From the NCBI GenBank assembly GCA_030693705.1, contig JAUYAB010000105.1, forward strand, positions 1 to 60,871: DNA of 60,871 nt, given 5' to 3'. Of the stretch, positions 36,406-46,500 are shown piece after piece. The number at the start of each line of letters is the position of its first letter. Position 1 is the first letter of the stretch. This DNA comes from Ignavibacteria bacterium (GTDB taxonomy: Bacteria; Bacteroidota; Ignavibacteria; Ignavibacteriales; Ignavibacteriaceae). The position numbers were made by a program, and so were the translations under genes. The notes beneath the pieces were generated by a model, which saw only the letters and a list, made by a program, of their open reading frames with translations, was not told the origin of the DNA and did not search any database.

Positions 36406-39292
36406 ATTTCACCCGGCAATACTTGTTGTAACTGCAACGTTAATTTTTCTTGCGATCACATCGTTTACAGTTACCAGACATTTTTTTTCGAAAGGAATTT
36501 CTACCGATTCACTCTATAAAATAAATGATGTCTCTCTTTTTTCTGTTCAAGATGATTGGGTTGAAGAAACCATTTCTAAAATGACCCTTGAAGAAAAAGT
36601 CGGACAAATTATTTTTCCTGCTGTTGTTGGAAAGTTTTATAATGAAGATGATACCGTCTATAAAAGAATTATTCATTACGTAAACGATCTTAAAGTAGGC
36701 GGATTTATTGTCTATCAATATGCCGAAGGTTCGGAAGTTTACGCTCAAACTTTTCTTTTAAATAAACTTCAGCAAATTTCTAAATATCCTCTGCTCATCG
36801 GAGCAGATTATGAAAACGGCGTTTCTTTCCGTACAAACGGCGGAACGATCTTCCCGAGCAACATGGCGCTGGGAGCCGCTAATGACGAGGCTCTAACGCA
36901 TCAAATGGGGGAAATTATTGCGGAAGAAAGCAGGCAAACCGGTGTCCATTATAATTTTGCGCCAGTAGTAGATATCAATAACAATCCGCTAAATCCAATC
37001 ATTAATGTTCGGGCATTTGGTGAAAATCCTTCTACCGTTACTAAACTTAGCAACGCAATTGTTACAGGAATGCAGCACAACCATTTGCTCTCAACGGCAA
37101 AACATTTTCCGGGACACGGCAACACCTCAACCGATTCACACAAAGACCTGCCGGTTATCGGCAGCAGCAAAGAAGAACTTTTTCAATTTGAATTACAACC
37201 TTTTATCCGGGAAATTAAAAACGGTGTTATGTCGATAATGGTCGGGCATTTGGCTGTTCCCGCATTTGATGACGATACAATTCCGGCAACACTCTCAAAA
37301 AAAATTGTTACCGGTTTACTTAAAGAACAATTGGGATTTAAAGGTTTGATCGTTACCGATGCACTTAATATGAAGGCGATTTCAAATTCATTTACTCCAT
37401 CCGAAGCCGCTGTTCAAGCCTTCAACGCCGGATGCGATATTCTTCTCTTTCCTTCAAATGCCGATGAAGTTGACTCTGCGATTGTCCAAGCAGTTCATGC
37501 CGGAATAATTACGGAAGAGAGACTGGATGAATCTGTTAGAAAAATCCTTCTTGCAAAAAGATGGGCTGGTCTAACCGAAAAAAGAACGGTTTCCTTAGAC
37601 GACCTCTCCACTACACTTAAGAATAGCGAACATCAAACTGTTGCAAAAACTTTGGCGGAAGAAGCTATAACTTTAGTAAAGGATGAAAAACATCTCATCC
37701 CCATTTCTTCAATCGGAAAGAAAAAGATCCTTCTCATCACTCTCGTTGATGAACGGCATTCAGCTAACTCTGAATTTTTCAGTTCTCTGTTAGAGAAACA
37801 ACTGAAAAATGTATCATCGGTAACCCTTACAAACAAAGGGACAAAACGAGAATTTAACCACGGAATGAAAGAAGCACAAAAGGCAAATGTTATTCTTCTC
37901 TCTACTTATACACGCATTCGCTTAAATTCAGGTAAAATCGGATTGAGCGACGAACAGATAAAATTTGTTTCGCAACTTATCAAATTCAAAAAACCGATTG
38001 TCTGGATGTCTCATGGAAGTCCTTATGTATTAGGTTCTTTCCCCGAAATAAAAACTTTCCTTTGTAATTATGGTGATTCGGAAATATTAGAAGAAGCGAT
38101 GGCAAAAGCTGTCTGCAGTAAAATATCAATTGGTGGAAAATTACCGGTTACTATTCCGAATACAATTTTCAAAGAAGGAGACGGGATTGATCTTCGGCAA
38201 TCTTCTTTAACAGAAGCGAATCAGAATGGAAAATCTTTTACTTCGGTTGATAACATTATTGAAAAAGCGATCCATGATACGGTCTTTCCATGCGCGGTTT
38301 TATTGATCGCGCAGGATGGAAAAGTTTTACACAAAAAAGCATTCGGACATTTTACGTACGAACAAACCTCTCCGCCGATGCAGACCAACACTATTTTCGA
38401 TCTTGCATCGGTGACAAAAGTAATCGCTACCACAACCGCAACGATGATCTGTTATGACCGGGGATTATTCAAACTTGATGATAAAGTTGCAAAGTATTTG
38501 CCCAAATTTGCCGCGAACGGAAAACAAAATGTTACAATTCGGAATCTGCTTCTCCACAATAGCGGCTTTCCACCGTTCATACGATTTTTTCTTACTTGCA
38601 AAACCAGTGATGAGGTAATCGAGCAGATCTATAACACCAAACTTGATTACGAACCGGGAACGGAAACAGTTTATTCTGATTTGGGAATAATTACCCTCGG
38701 GAAAATAATTGAGAAGGTCACAAAAAAATCGTTAGATAAATTTTGTACTGATGAAATATTCACTCCGCTTGAAATGACGGAAACATTTTTTAATCCTATG
38801 AAAGAATTCATAAGCCGTTGCGCTCCAACTGAAAATGACGATTACTGGAGACATAGACAACTTGTCGGCGAAGTGCATGATGAAGCTTCAGCTATGCTGG
38901 GGGGAGTTGCCGGACACGCAGGACTTTTCTCTACTGCCGATGATTTATCAAAACTGTTACAGATGCTGCTGCAAAAAGGAACATATCAAGGAAAACAATT
39001 TATTAAATCTTCTACCATTGAATTGTTCATTAAGCAACAAGCGAAAAATAGTACAAGAGGACTTGGCTGGGATACGAAAGATGGTGAAGGTTTTTCTTCC
39101 GCTGGAAATTTATTCTCGAATCTTTCATACGGACATACCGGTTATACAGGTACTTCGGTTTGGACAGACCCAACGAGAAAACTTTTTGTAATTTTACTAA
39201 CGAACCGGGTTTACCCAACACGTGAAAACACAAAAATTATAAGGCTTCGTCCGGTTATCCATGATGCGGTGATTAAGGTGCTTGATAAATAA
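36380..39292 (+). CDS. Beta-N-acetylglucosaminidase (GH3, NagZ-type) fused to a class C beta-lactamase-fold domain
   Basis: A 970-residue protein anchored by an N-terminal helix (ILVVTATLIFLAITSFTV). The GH3 domain has the NagZ His-Asp motif KHFPGHGNTSTDSH (from 241) and nucleophile Asp327 in IVTDALNM. A GH3 C-terminal domain follows (to about 600). The last 350 residues are a serine beta-lactamase/esterase fold: Ser677-Lys680 in SVTK, Tyr-Ser-Asp near 765 and HTG near 919. The GH3 part would release GlcNAc from muropeptides; the beta-lactamase-like part may act on peptide or ester bonds. ATG 36380 follows a purine-rich AAAAGG; a TTG at 36365 is an alternative. Confidence 0.9.
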   Translation: MKPLLQKNKFHPAILVVTATLIFLAITSFTVTRHFFSKGISTDSLYKINDVSLFSVQDDWVEETISKMTLEEKVGQIIFPAVVGKFYNEDDTVYKRIIHYVNDLKVGGFIVYQYAEGSEVYAQTFLLNKLQQISKYPLLIGADYENGVSFRTNGGTIFPSNMALGAANDEALTHQMGEIIAEESRQTGVHYNFAPVVDINNNPLNPIINVRAFGENPSTVTKLSNAIVTGMQHNHLLSTAKHFPGHGNTSTDSHKDLPVIGSSKEELFQFELQPFIREIKNGVMSIMVGHLAVPAFDDDTIPATLSKKIVTGLLKEQLGFKGLIVTDALNMKAISNSFTPSEAAVQAFNAGCDILLFPSNADEVDSAIVQAVHAGIITEERLDESVRKILLAKRWAGLTEKRTVSLDDLSTTLKNSEHQTVAKTLAEEAITLVKDEKHLIPISSIGKKKILLITLVDERHSANSEFFSSLLEKQLKNVSSVTLTNKGTKREFNHGMKEAQKANVILLSTYTRIRLNSGKIGLSDEQIKFVSQLIKFKKPIVWMSHGSPYVLGSFPEIKTFLCNYGDSEILEEAMAKAVCSKISIGGKLPVTIPNTIFKEGDGIDLRQSSLTEANQNGKSFTSVDNIIEKAIHDTVFPCAVLLIAQDGKVLHKKAFGHFTYEQTSPPMQTNTIFDLASVTKVIATTTATMICYDRGLFKLDDKVAKYLPKFAANGKQNVTIRNLLLHNSGFPPFIRFFLTCKTSDEVIEQIYNTKLDYEPGTETVYSDLGIITLGKIIEKVTKKSLDKFCTDEIFTPLEMTETFFNPMKEFISRCAPTENDDYWRHRQLVGEVHDEASAMLGGVAGHAGLFSTADDLSKLLQMLLQKGTYQGKQFIKSSTIELFIKQQAKNSTRGLGWDTKDGEGFSSAGNLFSNLSYGHTGYTGTSVWTDPTRKLFVILLTNRVYPTRENTKIIRLRPVIHDAVIKVLDK

Positions 39293-39321
39293 CCTGCGTT
39301 GCCCAACCCAAGGGCATAACT

Positions 39322-39386
39322 CTTAATCATAATCTTAATCTGATTCAGAAACATGAAAAACGAGTAAGATTAAGATTACGATTAAG
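39322..39386. repeat. AATC-rich long inverted repeat, copy 1
   Basis: CTTAATCATAATCTTAATC (39322-39340) is complementary, with one mismatch, to GATTAAGATTACGATTAAG (39368-39386) across a 27-nt loop. Related copies are at 50643-50744 and 56555-56660. The element lies between nagZ and yciI. Confidence 0.75.
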
Positions 39387-39468
39387 AACACGATTAGCAT
39401 TAAAATGTTTTTTTGCTAACGGGTACGATAAGTAAATAAAATTTATTTTAATGAAACAGCGAGCATAC

Positions 39469-39768
39469 ATGAAACACTTTCTTATTCTTATTACCTACAA
39501 AGTCGATTTAACCATTATTGATTCTCTCCTTGCACAGCATAGAGAATTTCTACAAACCGGTTACGATAAAAATCTTTTACTGATGTCGGGACCGGAAAAT
39601 CCACGTACAGGTGGAGTGGTAATAGCAAAAGCTAATTCTTTGGAAGCGATAAAATCATTCTTCTCTAACGATCCCTATTATAAAAACAATGCTGCTGATT
39701 ATGAGTATAGAGAATTCAATCCCGTAAAGTATCAGAATGTTTTAACTGATTGGATAGTTGGAGAATAG
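39469..39768 (+). CDS. YciI-like (YCII-related) protein
   Basis: A 99-residue protein of the ferredoxin-like YCII family (ILITYKVDLTIIDSLLAQHR, MSGPENPRTGGVVIA, FFSNDPYYKN). The pattern H...Y.....L..GP.......G is the family signature. Enzyme activity is generally unknown. ATG 39469 is used; an in-frame ATG 18 nt upstream is possible. Confidence 0.8.
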   Translation: MKHFLILITYKVDLTIIDSLLAQHREFLQTGYDKNLLLMSGPENPRTGGVVIAKANSLEAIKSFFSNDPYYKNNAADYEYREFNPVKYQNVLTDWIVGE

Positions 39769-39854
39769 TTCATTTGTAGGTCGAAACTCCGTTTCGACCA
39801 CACATGAAGTACTAAAAACCTCATCTTTTTTACCCTTTAGACATTATCGTTTAT

Positions 39855-40100
39855 CCTCCAATGGCAAACGATTACCCTTTCCGGTGATAATTTCCCCCGT
39901 TTTGGTGGAAATTATATCCGCCAAGAGGCAAACTTTCCTCTCCAAGAGGCAAACTTTCCTCTCCATGAGGAAAACTTTCCTCTCCGAGGGGGAAACTTTC
40001 ATCTCCGAGGGGGAAACTCCCCTCTCCAAGGGGAAAACTTTCATCTCCGGGATGGAAATTATATCCTCTAAGGGTAAAATTATATCCCGGAAGGGGTAAC
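39855..40100. repeat. Array B: about 11 units with 21-bp period, same family as array A
   Basis: A core CCAAGRGG or CCGAGGGGG, followed by AAAACTTTC, recurs at 39921, 39942, 39963, 39984, 40005, 40026, 40047 and 40068. All steps are 21 bp, then about 20 bp to the last unit; weaker units precede at about 39858, 39879 and 39900. The translated reverse strand reads as a heptad (S-F-P-L-G-E-E/D), the same pattern as the reverse strand of array A. The 113-codon frame across it is treated as spurious. It is followed by the terminator of the T9SS gene. Confidence 0.85.
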
Positions 40101-40114
40101 ATTTTACAAAAACG

Positions 40115-40147
40115 AAACCTCCGATGTTTTCAAAACGTCGGAGGTTT
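40115..40147 (-). terminator. Terminator of the PQQ-repeat T9SS gene
   Basis: The stem AAACCTCCGACGTTTT / AAAACATCGGAGGTTT (minus strand; one G-U type mismatch) with a 1-nt centre is followed by CGTTTTT. It resembles the hairpin at 43459-43491, which terminates another T9SS cargo gene. Confidence 0.8.
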
Positions 40148-40220
40148 GACTATCCGGTAAATTTAACTGCAAAATATCTTTCCACTGAAAACTGATTCGC
40201 CGCGGAGGACTGATAACTGA

Positions 40221-41813
40221 TCACTTTAAAAGAATAAGCTTCTTCGTATCCGTAAACTTGCCTGCGGTTAACGTGTAGAAATATACGCCGGAGGTGTATC
40301 CGCCTTTGGAGGACATTCCGCTTGCAAGCTGCTTTCCGCCGCGGGCGGAGCTTGTTGTAAACTGTGCGTTGTAACTTCCGGGTTCCTTCCATTCGTTTAC
40401 AAGTGTTGCAACTTCATTACCAAGAACATCATAAACTTTAAGCGTTACAAAACTGTTACTTGGTATTTGGTAGTTTATGGTAGTGCTTGGGTTAAAGGGA
40501 TTAGGATAATTTTGCATTAATCTAAAGTCGAGTGGAGCTATGACTTCCTTCTCTACACCTACTGCACCCGTATCTCTTATAGCTATTAAATTTTTTTCAG
40601 CACCATCCCAGAGAGAACTTTTATGTACACCAATATAAAGTGTTCCATCTTCACCGATTGCTCCCGTATTATCAACTTGATAATCATTAAAAGGTAGTTG
40701 CCATTTTAATTTCCCCTCACTTGAGATTGCGTAATAATTTTTTCCGAATGTCGAACCAACATAAACCGTTCCTTCATTGTCACAAATAAGTGGTTGCCAA
40801 AAATCGTCGTATTCACTCTCATTTGTCCCTATGATGTGCCACCATCTTTTATTGCCATTATTATCATAAGAAAGAATCGCACTGCCTAAAGCTAAATAAA
40901 TATTTCCAAAATTATCGATTGTGGGGGCTGAATTATAGGGAATAGGTGTTGAACTAACTATAATGGTTCTCCATCTAATTGCCCCATCGGGTTTAAGTGA
41001 TATTAAGCATTGTGGTACATCTTCGGTAACAAAATATAAATTCCCGTTATTATCAACAATTGGAGCTATGGATGCTTTCCCACAGTTAAATTGCCATTTA
41101 AGGCTCCCATCTAAATTAATTGCGTAAAGATTAGAAAGCTTTCCGAATATATAAATGGTCTTCCCATCGGGAGAAAAGACGGGTGATTTTTCAATAAATC
41201 CATCTCCATAAGTTACTTTCCAGTTCAAGGTACCATCCGGATGAATCGACAGTAACTCCCCTGACTTTCCATTTATAATATATAAATTCCCTTCCAAATC
41301 AATATTCGGCATAACAACTTCTACCATTGGTTCGGTTTGATATTTCCACTTTACTGAGCCATCCATGTTTAGAGCATAAAAGTATCCATCCAAAGAACCA
41401 AAATAAATGGTATTGCTTGAATCGATCAAAATGCCCGTCTGAGGTGGTCTGCGTAATGTGTCGCTTCCAAGTCTAACATCCCAATTCATCATTCCATCAG
41501 TGGTGTAAGAAAAAAAATGATCTGCACCGGTTTGTCTATTAAAACCTTGGTAGTATGAACCAAAATAAAGATTTTGGTATATGTCCAAAACCGGACCGGA
41601 GAATATTCCGTGCGGTAAATCGGCAGTCCAAACTATCGTTGGGGTTTGTGGACCTTTGTATGGCGACCTTCCGGTAAATTGCGGGTCATGTTTTATCATT
41701 GGCCAGGCAGAGTTTGATAGAGTTGGCCATGGTATGAGCTCTTGCTTTATCTGAGTATATATATTTGTTGAAACCAAAATGACAATTAATACAAAATAAA
41801 TAATTCTATACAT
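40221..41813 (-). CDS. Secreted PQQ-type beta-propeller protein with T9SS sorting domain
   Basis: A 530-residue secreted protein. The signal peptide (1-20, FVLIVILVSTNIYTQ) precedes about eight propeller repeats of PQQ/outer-membrane-assembly type (GSVKWKYQTE, GTLNWKVTYG, GSLKWQFNCG, GAIRWRTII, with Y-F-G or Y-I turns). The type IX sorting domain begins QNYPNPFNPSTTINYQIP near 438 and ends TDTKKLILLK. The sorting domain carries an unusual 17-residue insertion (RGGKQLASGMSSKGGYT region, about 494-510), encoded by two REP-like palindromes. It would be exported by T9SS and attached or released at the cell surface. Function of the propeller unknown. Confidence 0.85.
   Translation of the reverse strand: MYRIIYFVLIVILVSTNIYTQIKQELIPWPTLSNSAWPMIKHDPQFTGRSPYKGPQTPTIVWTADLPHGIFSGPVLDIYQNLYFGSYYQGFNRQTGADHFFSYTTDGMMNWDVRLGSDTLRRPPQTGILIDSSNTIYFGSLDGYFYALNMDGSVKWKYQTEPMVEVVMPNIDLEGNLYIINGKSGELLSIHPDGTLNWKVTYGDGFIEKSPVFSPDGKTIYIFGKLSNLYAINLDGSLKWQFNCGKASIAPIVDNNGNLYFVTEDVPQCLISLKPDGAIRWRTIIVSSTPIPYNSAPTIDNFGNIYLALGSAILSYDNNGNKRWWHIIGTNESEYDDFWQPLICDNEGTVYVGSTFGKNYYAISSEGKLKWQLPFNDYQVDNTGAIGEDGTLYIGVHKSSLWDGAEKNLIAIRDTGAVGVEKEVIAPLDFRLMQNYPNPFNPSTTINYQIPSNSFVTLKVYDVLGNEVATLVNEWKEPGSYNAQFTTSSARGGKQLASGMSSKGGYTSGVYFYTLTAGKFTDTKKLILLK
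40299..40349. repeat. REP-like palindromes inside the T9SS sorting-domain coding sequence
   Basis: TCCGCC TTT GGAGGA (40299-40313) and TCCGCC GCG GGCGGA (40335-40349) have the same form as the intergenic palindromes at 25717-25746. They fall exactly where the sorting domain has extra residues, and the reading frame is kept. Confidence 0.7.
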
Positions 41814-41860
41814 TTTATTAATTCCTAAAATTCTTTTGAAGTAATTTAGTACTTGGGTAT

Positions 41861-41891
41861 GAAAGTCCGATTTATCTAAAACCGGACTTTC
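41861..41891 (-). terminator. Hairpin after the broken T9SS gene, weak terminator
   Basis: A 9-bp perfect stem (GAAAGTCCG / CGGACTTTC) with a 13-nt loop lies 11 nt after the sorting-domain stop. No T run follows on the minus strand, so termination is uncertain. Confidence 0.45.
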
Positions 41892-41901
41892 ATCAATAAA
41901 C

Positions 41902-43009
41902 TTATTTTAAAAGCAACATTTTTCGAACTTGTACAAAATTACCGGATTGGATTTTATAAATATAGGTTCCACTTGGTAAATTCACAGCATTAAAAGAAAT
42001 TTCGTGCTGCCCTGCTTCTTGTGTATCATTCATTAAGTCGACTACCACCTTTCCTAAAATATTATAAACTTTTAAACTTACTAATCCAGGTTTCTGTAAT
42101 TCGTAGCTAATGGTTGTCGAAGGATTAAAGGGGTTAGGGTAGTTTTGATTTAATTTATAACTCAAAACAACATCATCACTTTTATTGTTTGCTTTCCATG
42201 CTATCTAATTATGTCCGGTTGCAAATGTATGATTAGCTCCAACTGATTGAACTGTTTCAGATAACTTTGCAGTAATCCAATATTCTGCTTGTGCATCTGC
42301 AAACCTTGGATTAGTTATGGTAAAATTATCATCATACCAACTGGAAGAAGTTGTAAAGTATTGTGTGGTTATTGTTCCGCTTTCGCATGTTAATATTTTA
42401 TGCACGTAATATCCCGTACATGTTCCATTGTAGGCATTCCAACTTAATACTGGATGTGAATTCTGATAAGTTTGACTCGTATATAATCCTAACCCAATGG
42501 ATTCATGCGTTATACCAGGAACTAAAGCCCAAATTGTCTGCTCCGTTCCACTAATGTTTTGGGTACCGCTTCCATCCAGGAAAACATGGTTAGCCATGTC
42601 ATAGTAAAAATAAACATCTGGTGACACGTAATATCCCGATGTCCGCCAGTCCATATAAAAGTAGGCTTGTTCAATTCCATTTTCGATAGCAATAATCTTA
42701 TATTTACTAAGTGCAACAATAGGATAATATCCACTGATATTATCAATGACTAAATCAAAACACGCAGTTGGTGTTACTGGGGGTGCAATCTGATACCCAA
42801 TCAAATCAAAAGTTGCAGACTCATACTCATCAGCTGGATTATAATTCTCATCCCACCTTTCACTAACTGCTGTGGCGGTAAAAGTAACATCCCATGTAGA
42901 GTTATAGTTCATAAGTCTGATTATTCCCTCCGCCCTGTGTACCAAATTTTCGTCTTGTGAAAAGGAAAACATTTGTGACATCAAAAAAAGAAAAAAATAA
43001 TTTTTTCAT
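41902..43009 (-). pseudogene. Broken T9SS cargo gene: amber codon plus homopolymer frameshift
   Basis: The coding sequence can be followed from ATG 43009 (GGAG 7 nt upstream) to the end of a sorting domain at 41902. It starts MKKLFFSFF; within T7 at 42983-42989 the frame shifts by one, and the next frame continues MSQMFSFSQDENLV. Restoring one base yields a perfect signal peptide. The long segment (about 260 residues, no recognised family) runs to GANHTFATGHN and a TAG at 42205-42207. The same frame then continues IAWKANNKSDDVVLSYKLNQ into NYPNPFNPSTTISYELQ and ends RKMLLLK. So two lesions, or a phase-variable tract plus one nonsense codon, inactivate it; sequencing error is the alternative. 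Confidence 0.75.
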
Positions 43010-43552
43010 TTTATTTCTCCAATATTTAAAATTTAATTTGATCTTAATAATTAGTACTGTCGAGTTTTCTTACTAATACGAAGTTATATAAATCCCGTCG
43101 GATAGTTTTGGTGAATGAATGAATGGTTGAACGAATGAATGAATGTTTGAATGCAAACTTCGGGAGTTTCATAAAAGAGGGGAAGTACAAGGAAGAGTAC
43201 ATTTACCGGCATCTTTCCCTTCCACCGCCGCTGAGAGAGAGTAACTATCGTGTCAAACTATGTTAAGAAATGTACCCAAGTTTTCCTTCTTAATTAATAT
43301 ACTAAATTTATCTTATCGAGTTGTTCCTTTTTTTGTAAGTCCGTTTTGTGTGTGGTATCTGTGTGTTGTTTTGGTAACCCGCACATAATTTATACGGCTC
43401 CGGGTATTAATTATTTTGTTCTATGGCAAACGTAAAGTTTCATTCGTCAAATACAAAAAAACCTCCGGTGTTAGTAAAACACCGGAGGTTTTATTCAAAT
43501 CATCTTCTTCTGCCAACTGATCCGCCGCGGAGGACTGCCGACCGATCACTAT
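43010..43552. other. Gene-free spacer with GAATGAATG tract
   Basis: No gene is seen. A tract of TGAATGAATGAATG type units runs at 43112-43153 (also at 25837). Low-complexity T/G-rich sequence follows (GTGTGTGGTATCTGTGTG near 43350). The terminator of the downstream minus-strand gene is at 43459-43491, and a TCCGCCGCGGAGGA palindrome at 43521-43534 is shared with 40197-40209, just past the previous T9SS gene. Confidence 0.55.
43459..43491 (-). terminator. Terminator of the sortilin-like T9SS gene
   Basis: Stem AAACCTCCGGTGTT / AACACCGGAGGTTT with a 5-nt loop, followed on the minus strand by T7. The stem sequence closely resembles that at 40115-40147. Confidence 0.9.
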
Positions 43553-46500
43553 CTACTTCATTAAAATCAATTTCTTCGTTTGGTTAAACGAGCCGGCTTC
43601 AATTTTATAGAAATAGACGCCGCTTGCCAATCTGCTTGCATTAAAGGTTACCTGGTGCACGCCGACAGGTTGAACTTCGTTTACTAATGTTGCAACCAAC
43701 TCGCCAACGTTATTGTAAACCTTCAGCGTAACTTTTTCTTCTTTCGGTAAAGCATACCTTATAATGGTAGAAGGATTGAATGGATTAGGATAATTCTGAG
43801 ACAATTCAAATTGTGTTGGAACTGTTTCATTTTCAACACCAACAAAAGCTTCTTGAATTTTCAAATTATCAATTGCCCATCCCCAGCCATCTGTAAACTG
43901 ATCAGCAAATAATCTAAACCGGATTAACACCTGGTCACCAGCGCTAAAATGATCACGTAAGTTAATCGTATGTGTTTTGAACATACCGGGACTACCGTTT
44001 CCGTTTGCATTATAAGCCGCTAACCAATTTACATCGCTTCTGCAATCATATCCCGGAAGTAACGGAAGCCATTCGCCTCCTTTAGAACCTTCAACAATAA
44101 CATAATCCCAAAAATTACTATCGCCAAAAACTGAACCCGGATCACCCGGTTCAACAATTGCAATATCATCATACTGTAAGGTCGCATCTGACGAAGCAAC
44201 AACAATCGGAACACGAAGTGTATAAATCAATTCTTTATTCGTTCCGTATGGATGTGCACTATGAATTGCACCGTCTGTAAATCCGGGAGCAGTAACAACA
44301 CTTAGGTCTCCGGCAAAATCGGTTGAAGCTGAGTTAAAATCATTTACATAACCGTTTCTTGCGGCTAAAATTTCAATTAGTGTAGTTTCGTTAACACCGG
44401 ACTTGTATCCGACTCCATCTTTAAATGATACTAACTGGAATTTCTTTAAACCCGTGCTAAAGAAAGGAACGATGAGAACTGAATCTTGTTCCTTAGTTGC
44501 ACCGATCGAATATTGTTTTACGCCGTCAATTAAAACCTGTGTAGAATCATAAGCCGAACGTAAAGTCGAATTGATAATGATACCGTTCTTCCCTTGATAA
44601 ACATTACCGTTTATTCTTGGTGAAAGAGTAACAGCTAACGGTTTGTAGTTTGCTAATTCCGGCAGAGCTACAGACCAGATTCCTCTTCCGTGCGTAGCAA
44701 CCACAACTTCGTCATCTACAATTTTCATATCCCAAACAGCGGCTGCCGGGAAACCATTATTTGAATAATGCCATGAAACGCCATTGTCGTTCGATTCGAT
44801 AATCCCAATTTCCGTTCCAGCCCAAATAATATTAGGATCGTAAGGCATCACTTGAACACAATAAGTAGCTACGTCTGGAAATCCGTTTGTGCTTGTTGTG
44901 GATGAAGCAAATCCGGTAATATCTGTCCAAGCTCCGCCATAATTTGTTGTGCGTAAAATTTTCGGCGCACCCTGTATAGAAAAGATCGCATAAGCAGTCG
45001 CCGGGTCTATCGGATGAGTATCTAAGCCTGACAAAAGTCCAAGCGCAGTGGAATAATTATTTGTTGAAGAAAAACTTAATCCGCCGTCTTTGGAAACCTG
45101 AACTTTTCCAGCAGAACTCATGTTCACGCCAGCCCAAACCACCTGCGGGCTTGCAGATGAAATAGCTAATTGTGCAAAAGTGAAACTTCCACCATTTTGA
45201 AATGAGGTTGTAATTGGTGTAAGTACCCAATTATCTGCAAAATTGTCAGATCGATAAACACCTTTTCTGCTTATAATAAAAAGGAGATCGGGGTCTTGTT
45301 TTGAGCCGGCAATTTTGGTAATAAAAGGTGAATTATTTGCATCACCGAGATCGTCAAATCCTTTATTAGGAGTTTCTCTAGTTATCCAACCGTCGACAGT
45401 TCTTGAAAGACCATTATATTGGGAACCACCGATCATTTTTAGCGGATCTTTCGGATTCCAGACAACTTCAAAGCCGTCTCCACCGATCACAAAATTATAT
45501 TTTGTTGCAGCATTGGCATTGCCCAAAGCCGGATCGGAGAAGTATGTTCCGTTATCCTGCATTCCTCCAAAGTAAGCTTGCTTTCCGGACATTTTATCAA
45601 CGCCATAAAACTGGGAAGTATTGTAACCGTCATCTCCAACTTCTTTAAAAGTTGTTCCACCGTCTGTAGAGAGAGCGACACCCCCATCGTTCCCGTTAAT
45701 CATTTTAATCGATTTACTTGCTTGATCCATGGGAACACAAACGATGTTATGCTGGTCTGGATGAACATAAGCTTGAGAACCGGAGTATCGACCATACGCA
45801 TCAGAGATAGGTGTGGAAGCTCTCAATAGAGAAGGAAACTCACCGACATTTATTCTTAACCATGCATTCGGGAGAGTTGCCGGATTCCATGTTGTGCCGG
45901 TGGCTTTTCTAAGAAGTACCACAAAATTGTTCTTATATTTTATTCCGTTGATTTTTGCAACGCTGTCATTGGGAGTAGCAGCATTATATGTTACATTATG
46001 AAAATGAATTTTATCTCCACTCAAAGATGAGACATCAAATCCGCCACTCTTATTAGCATCTTGAAAAGATACCATCAATTGGCGATTCGAACTTATATCC
46101 CACGCTTCAAATGGTACGTCTATATAATTTTGATAATCCATCGTAGCGTTAATGAACCTAGCCGCTTTTTGACCCTTCCCGGGACCGAAGCGAAGTTCAA
46201 CGTTGAAAAAATCAGATTGGGATAAATATTGGCTTTTCCAATAATCATTCCCAGTTCCAACCCCACCATTTTCGAAAGGTAGTCCACCCGGTACAAAAGA
46301 AAATTTCACTTCCATACTGTCTTTTTCGGTTGATGATATTCCAACTATGGGTGTCCCTACTGAAATTGCTAACTTCCATAAATCAATACCGCCGATATAA
46401 ACTAAATTTGCGTCATACGGATTAACTGCAATTGTGTTATCATACCAACCTTGTCCGCCGAGCCAATCTATTGTTGTTCCTGATGTTTCTTTGATTTCAG

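Noticed and set aside
39758-40099. 113-codon frame with 7-residue repeats over array B
   Set aside because: Both strands are open with heptad patterns because the DNA unit is 21 bp. There is no ribosome site, the start lies within the end of yciI, and the sister array A has stops in every frame.
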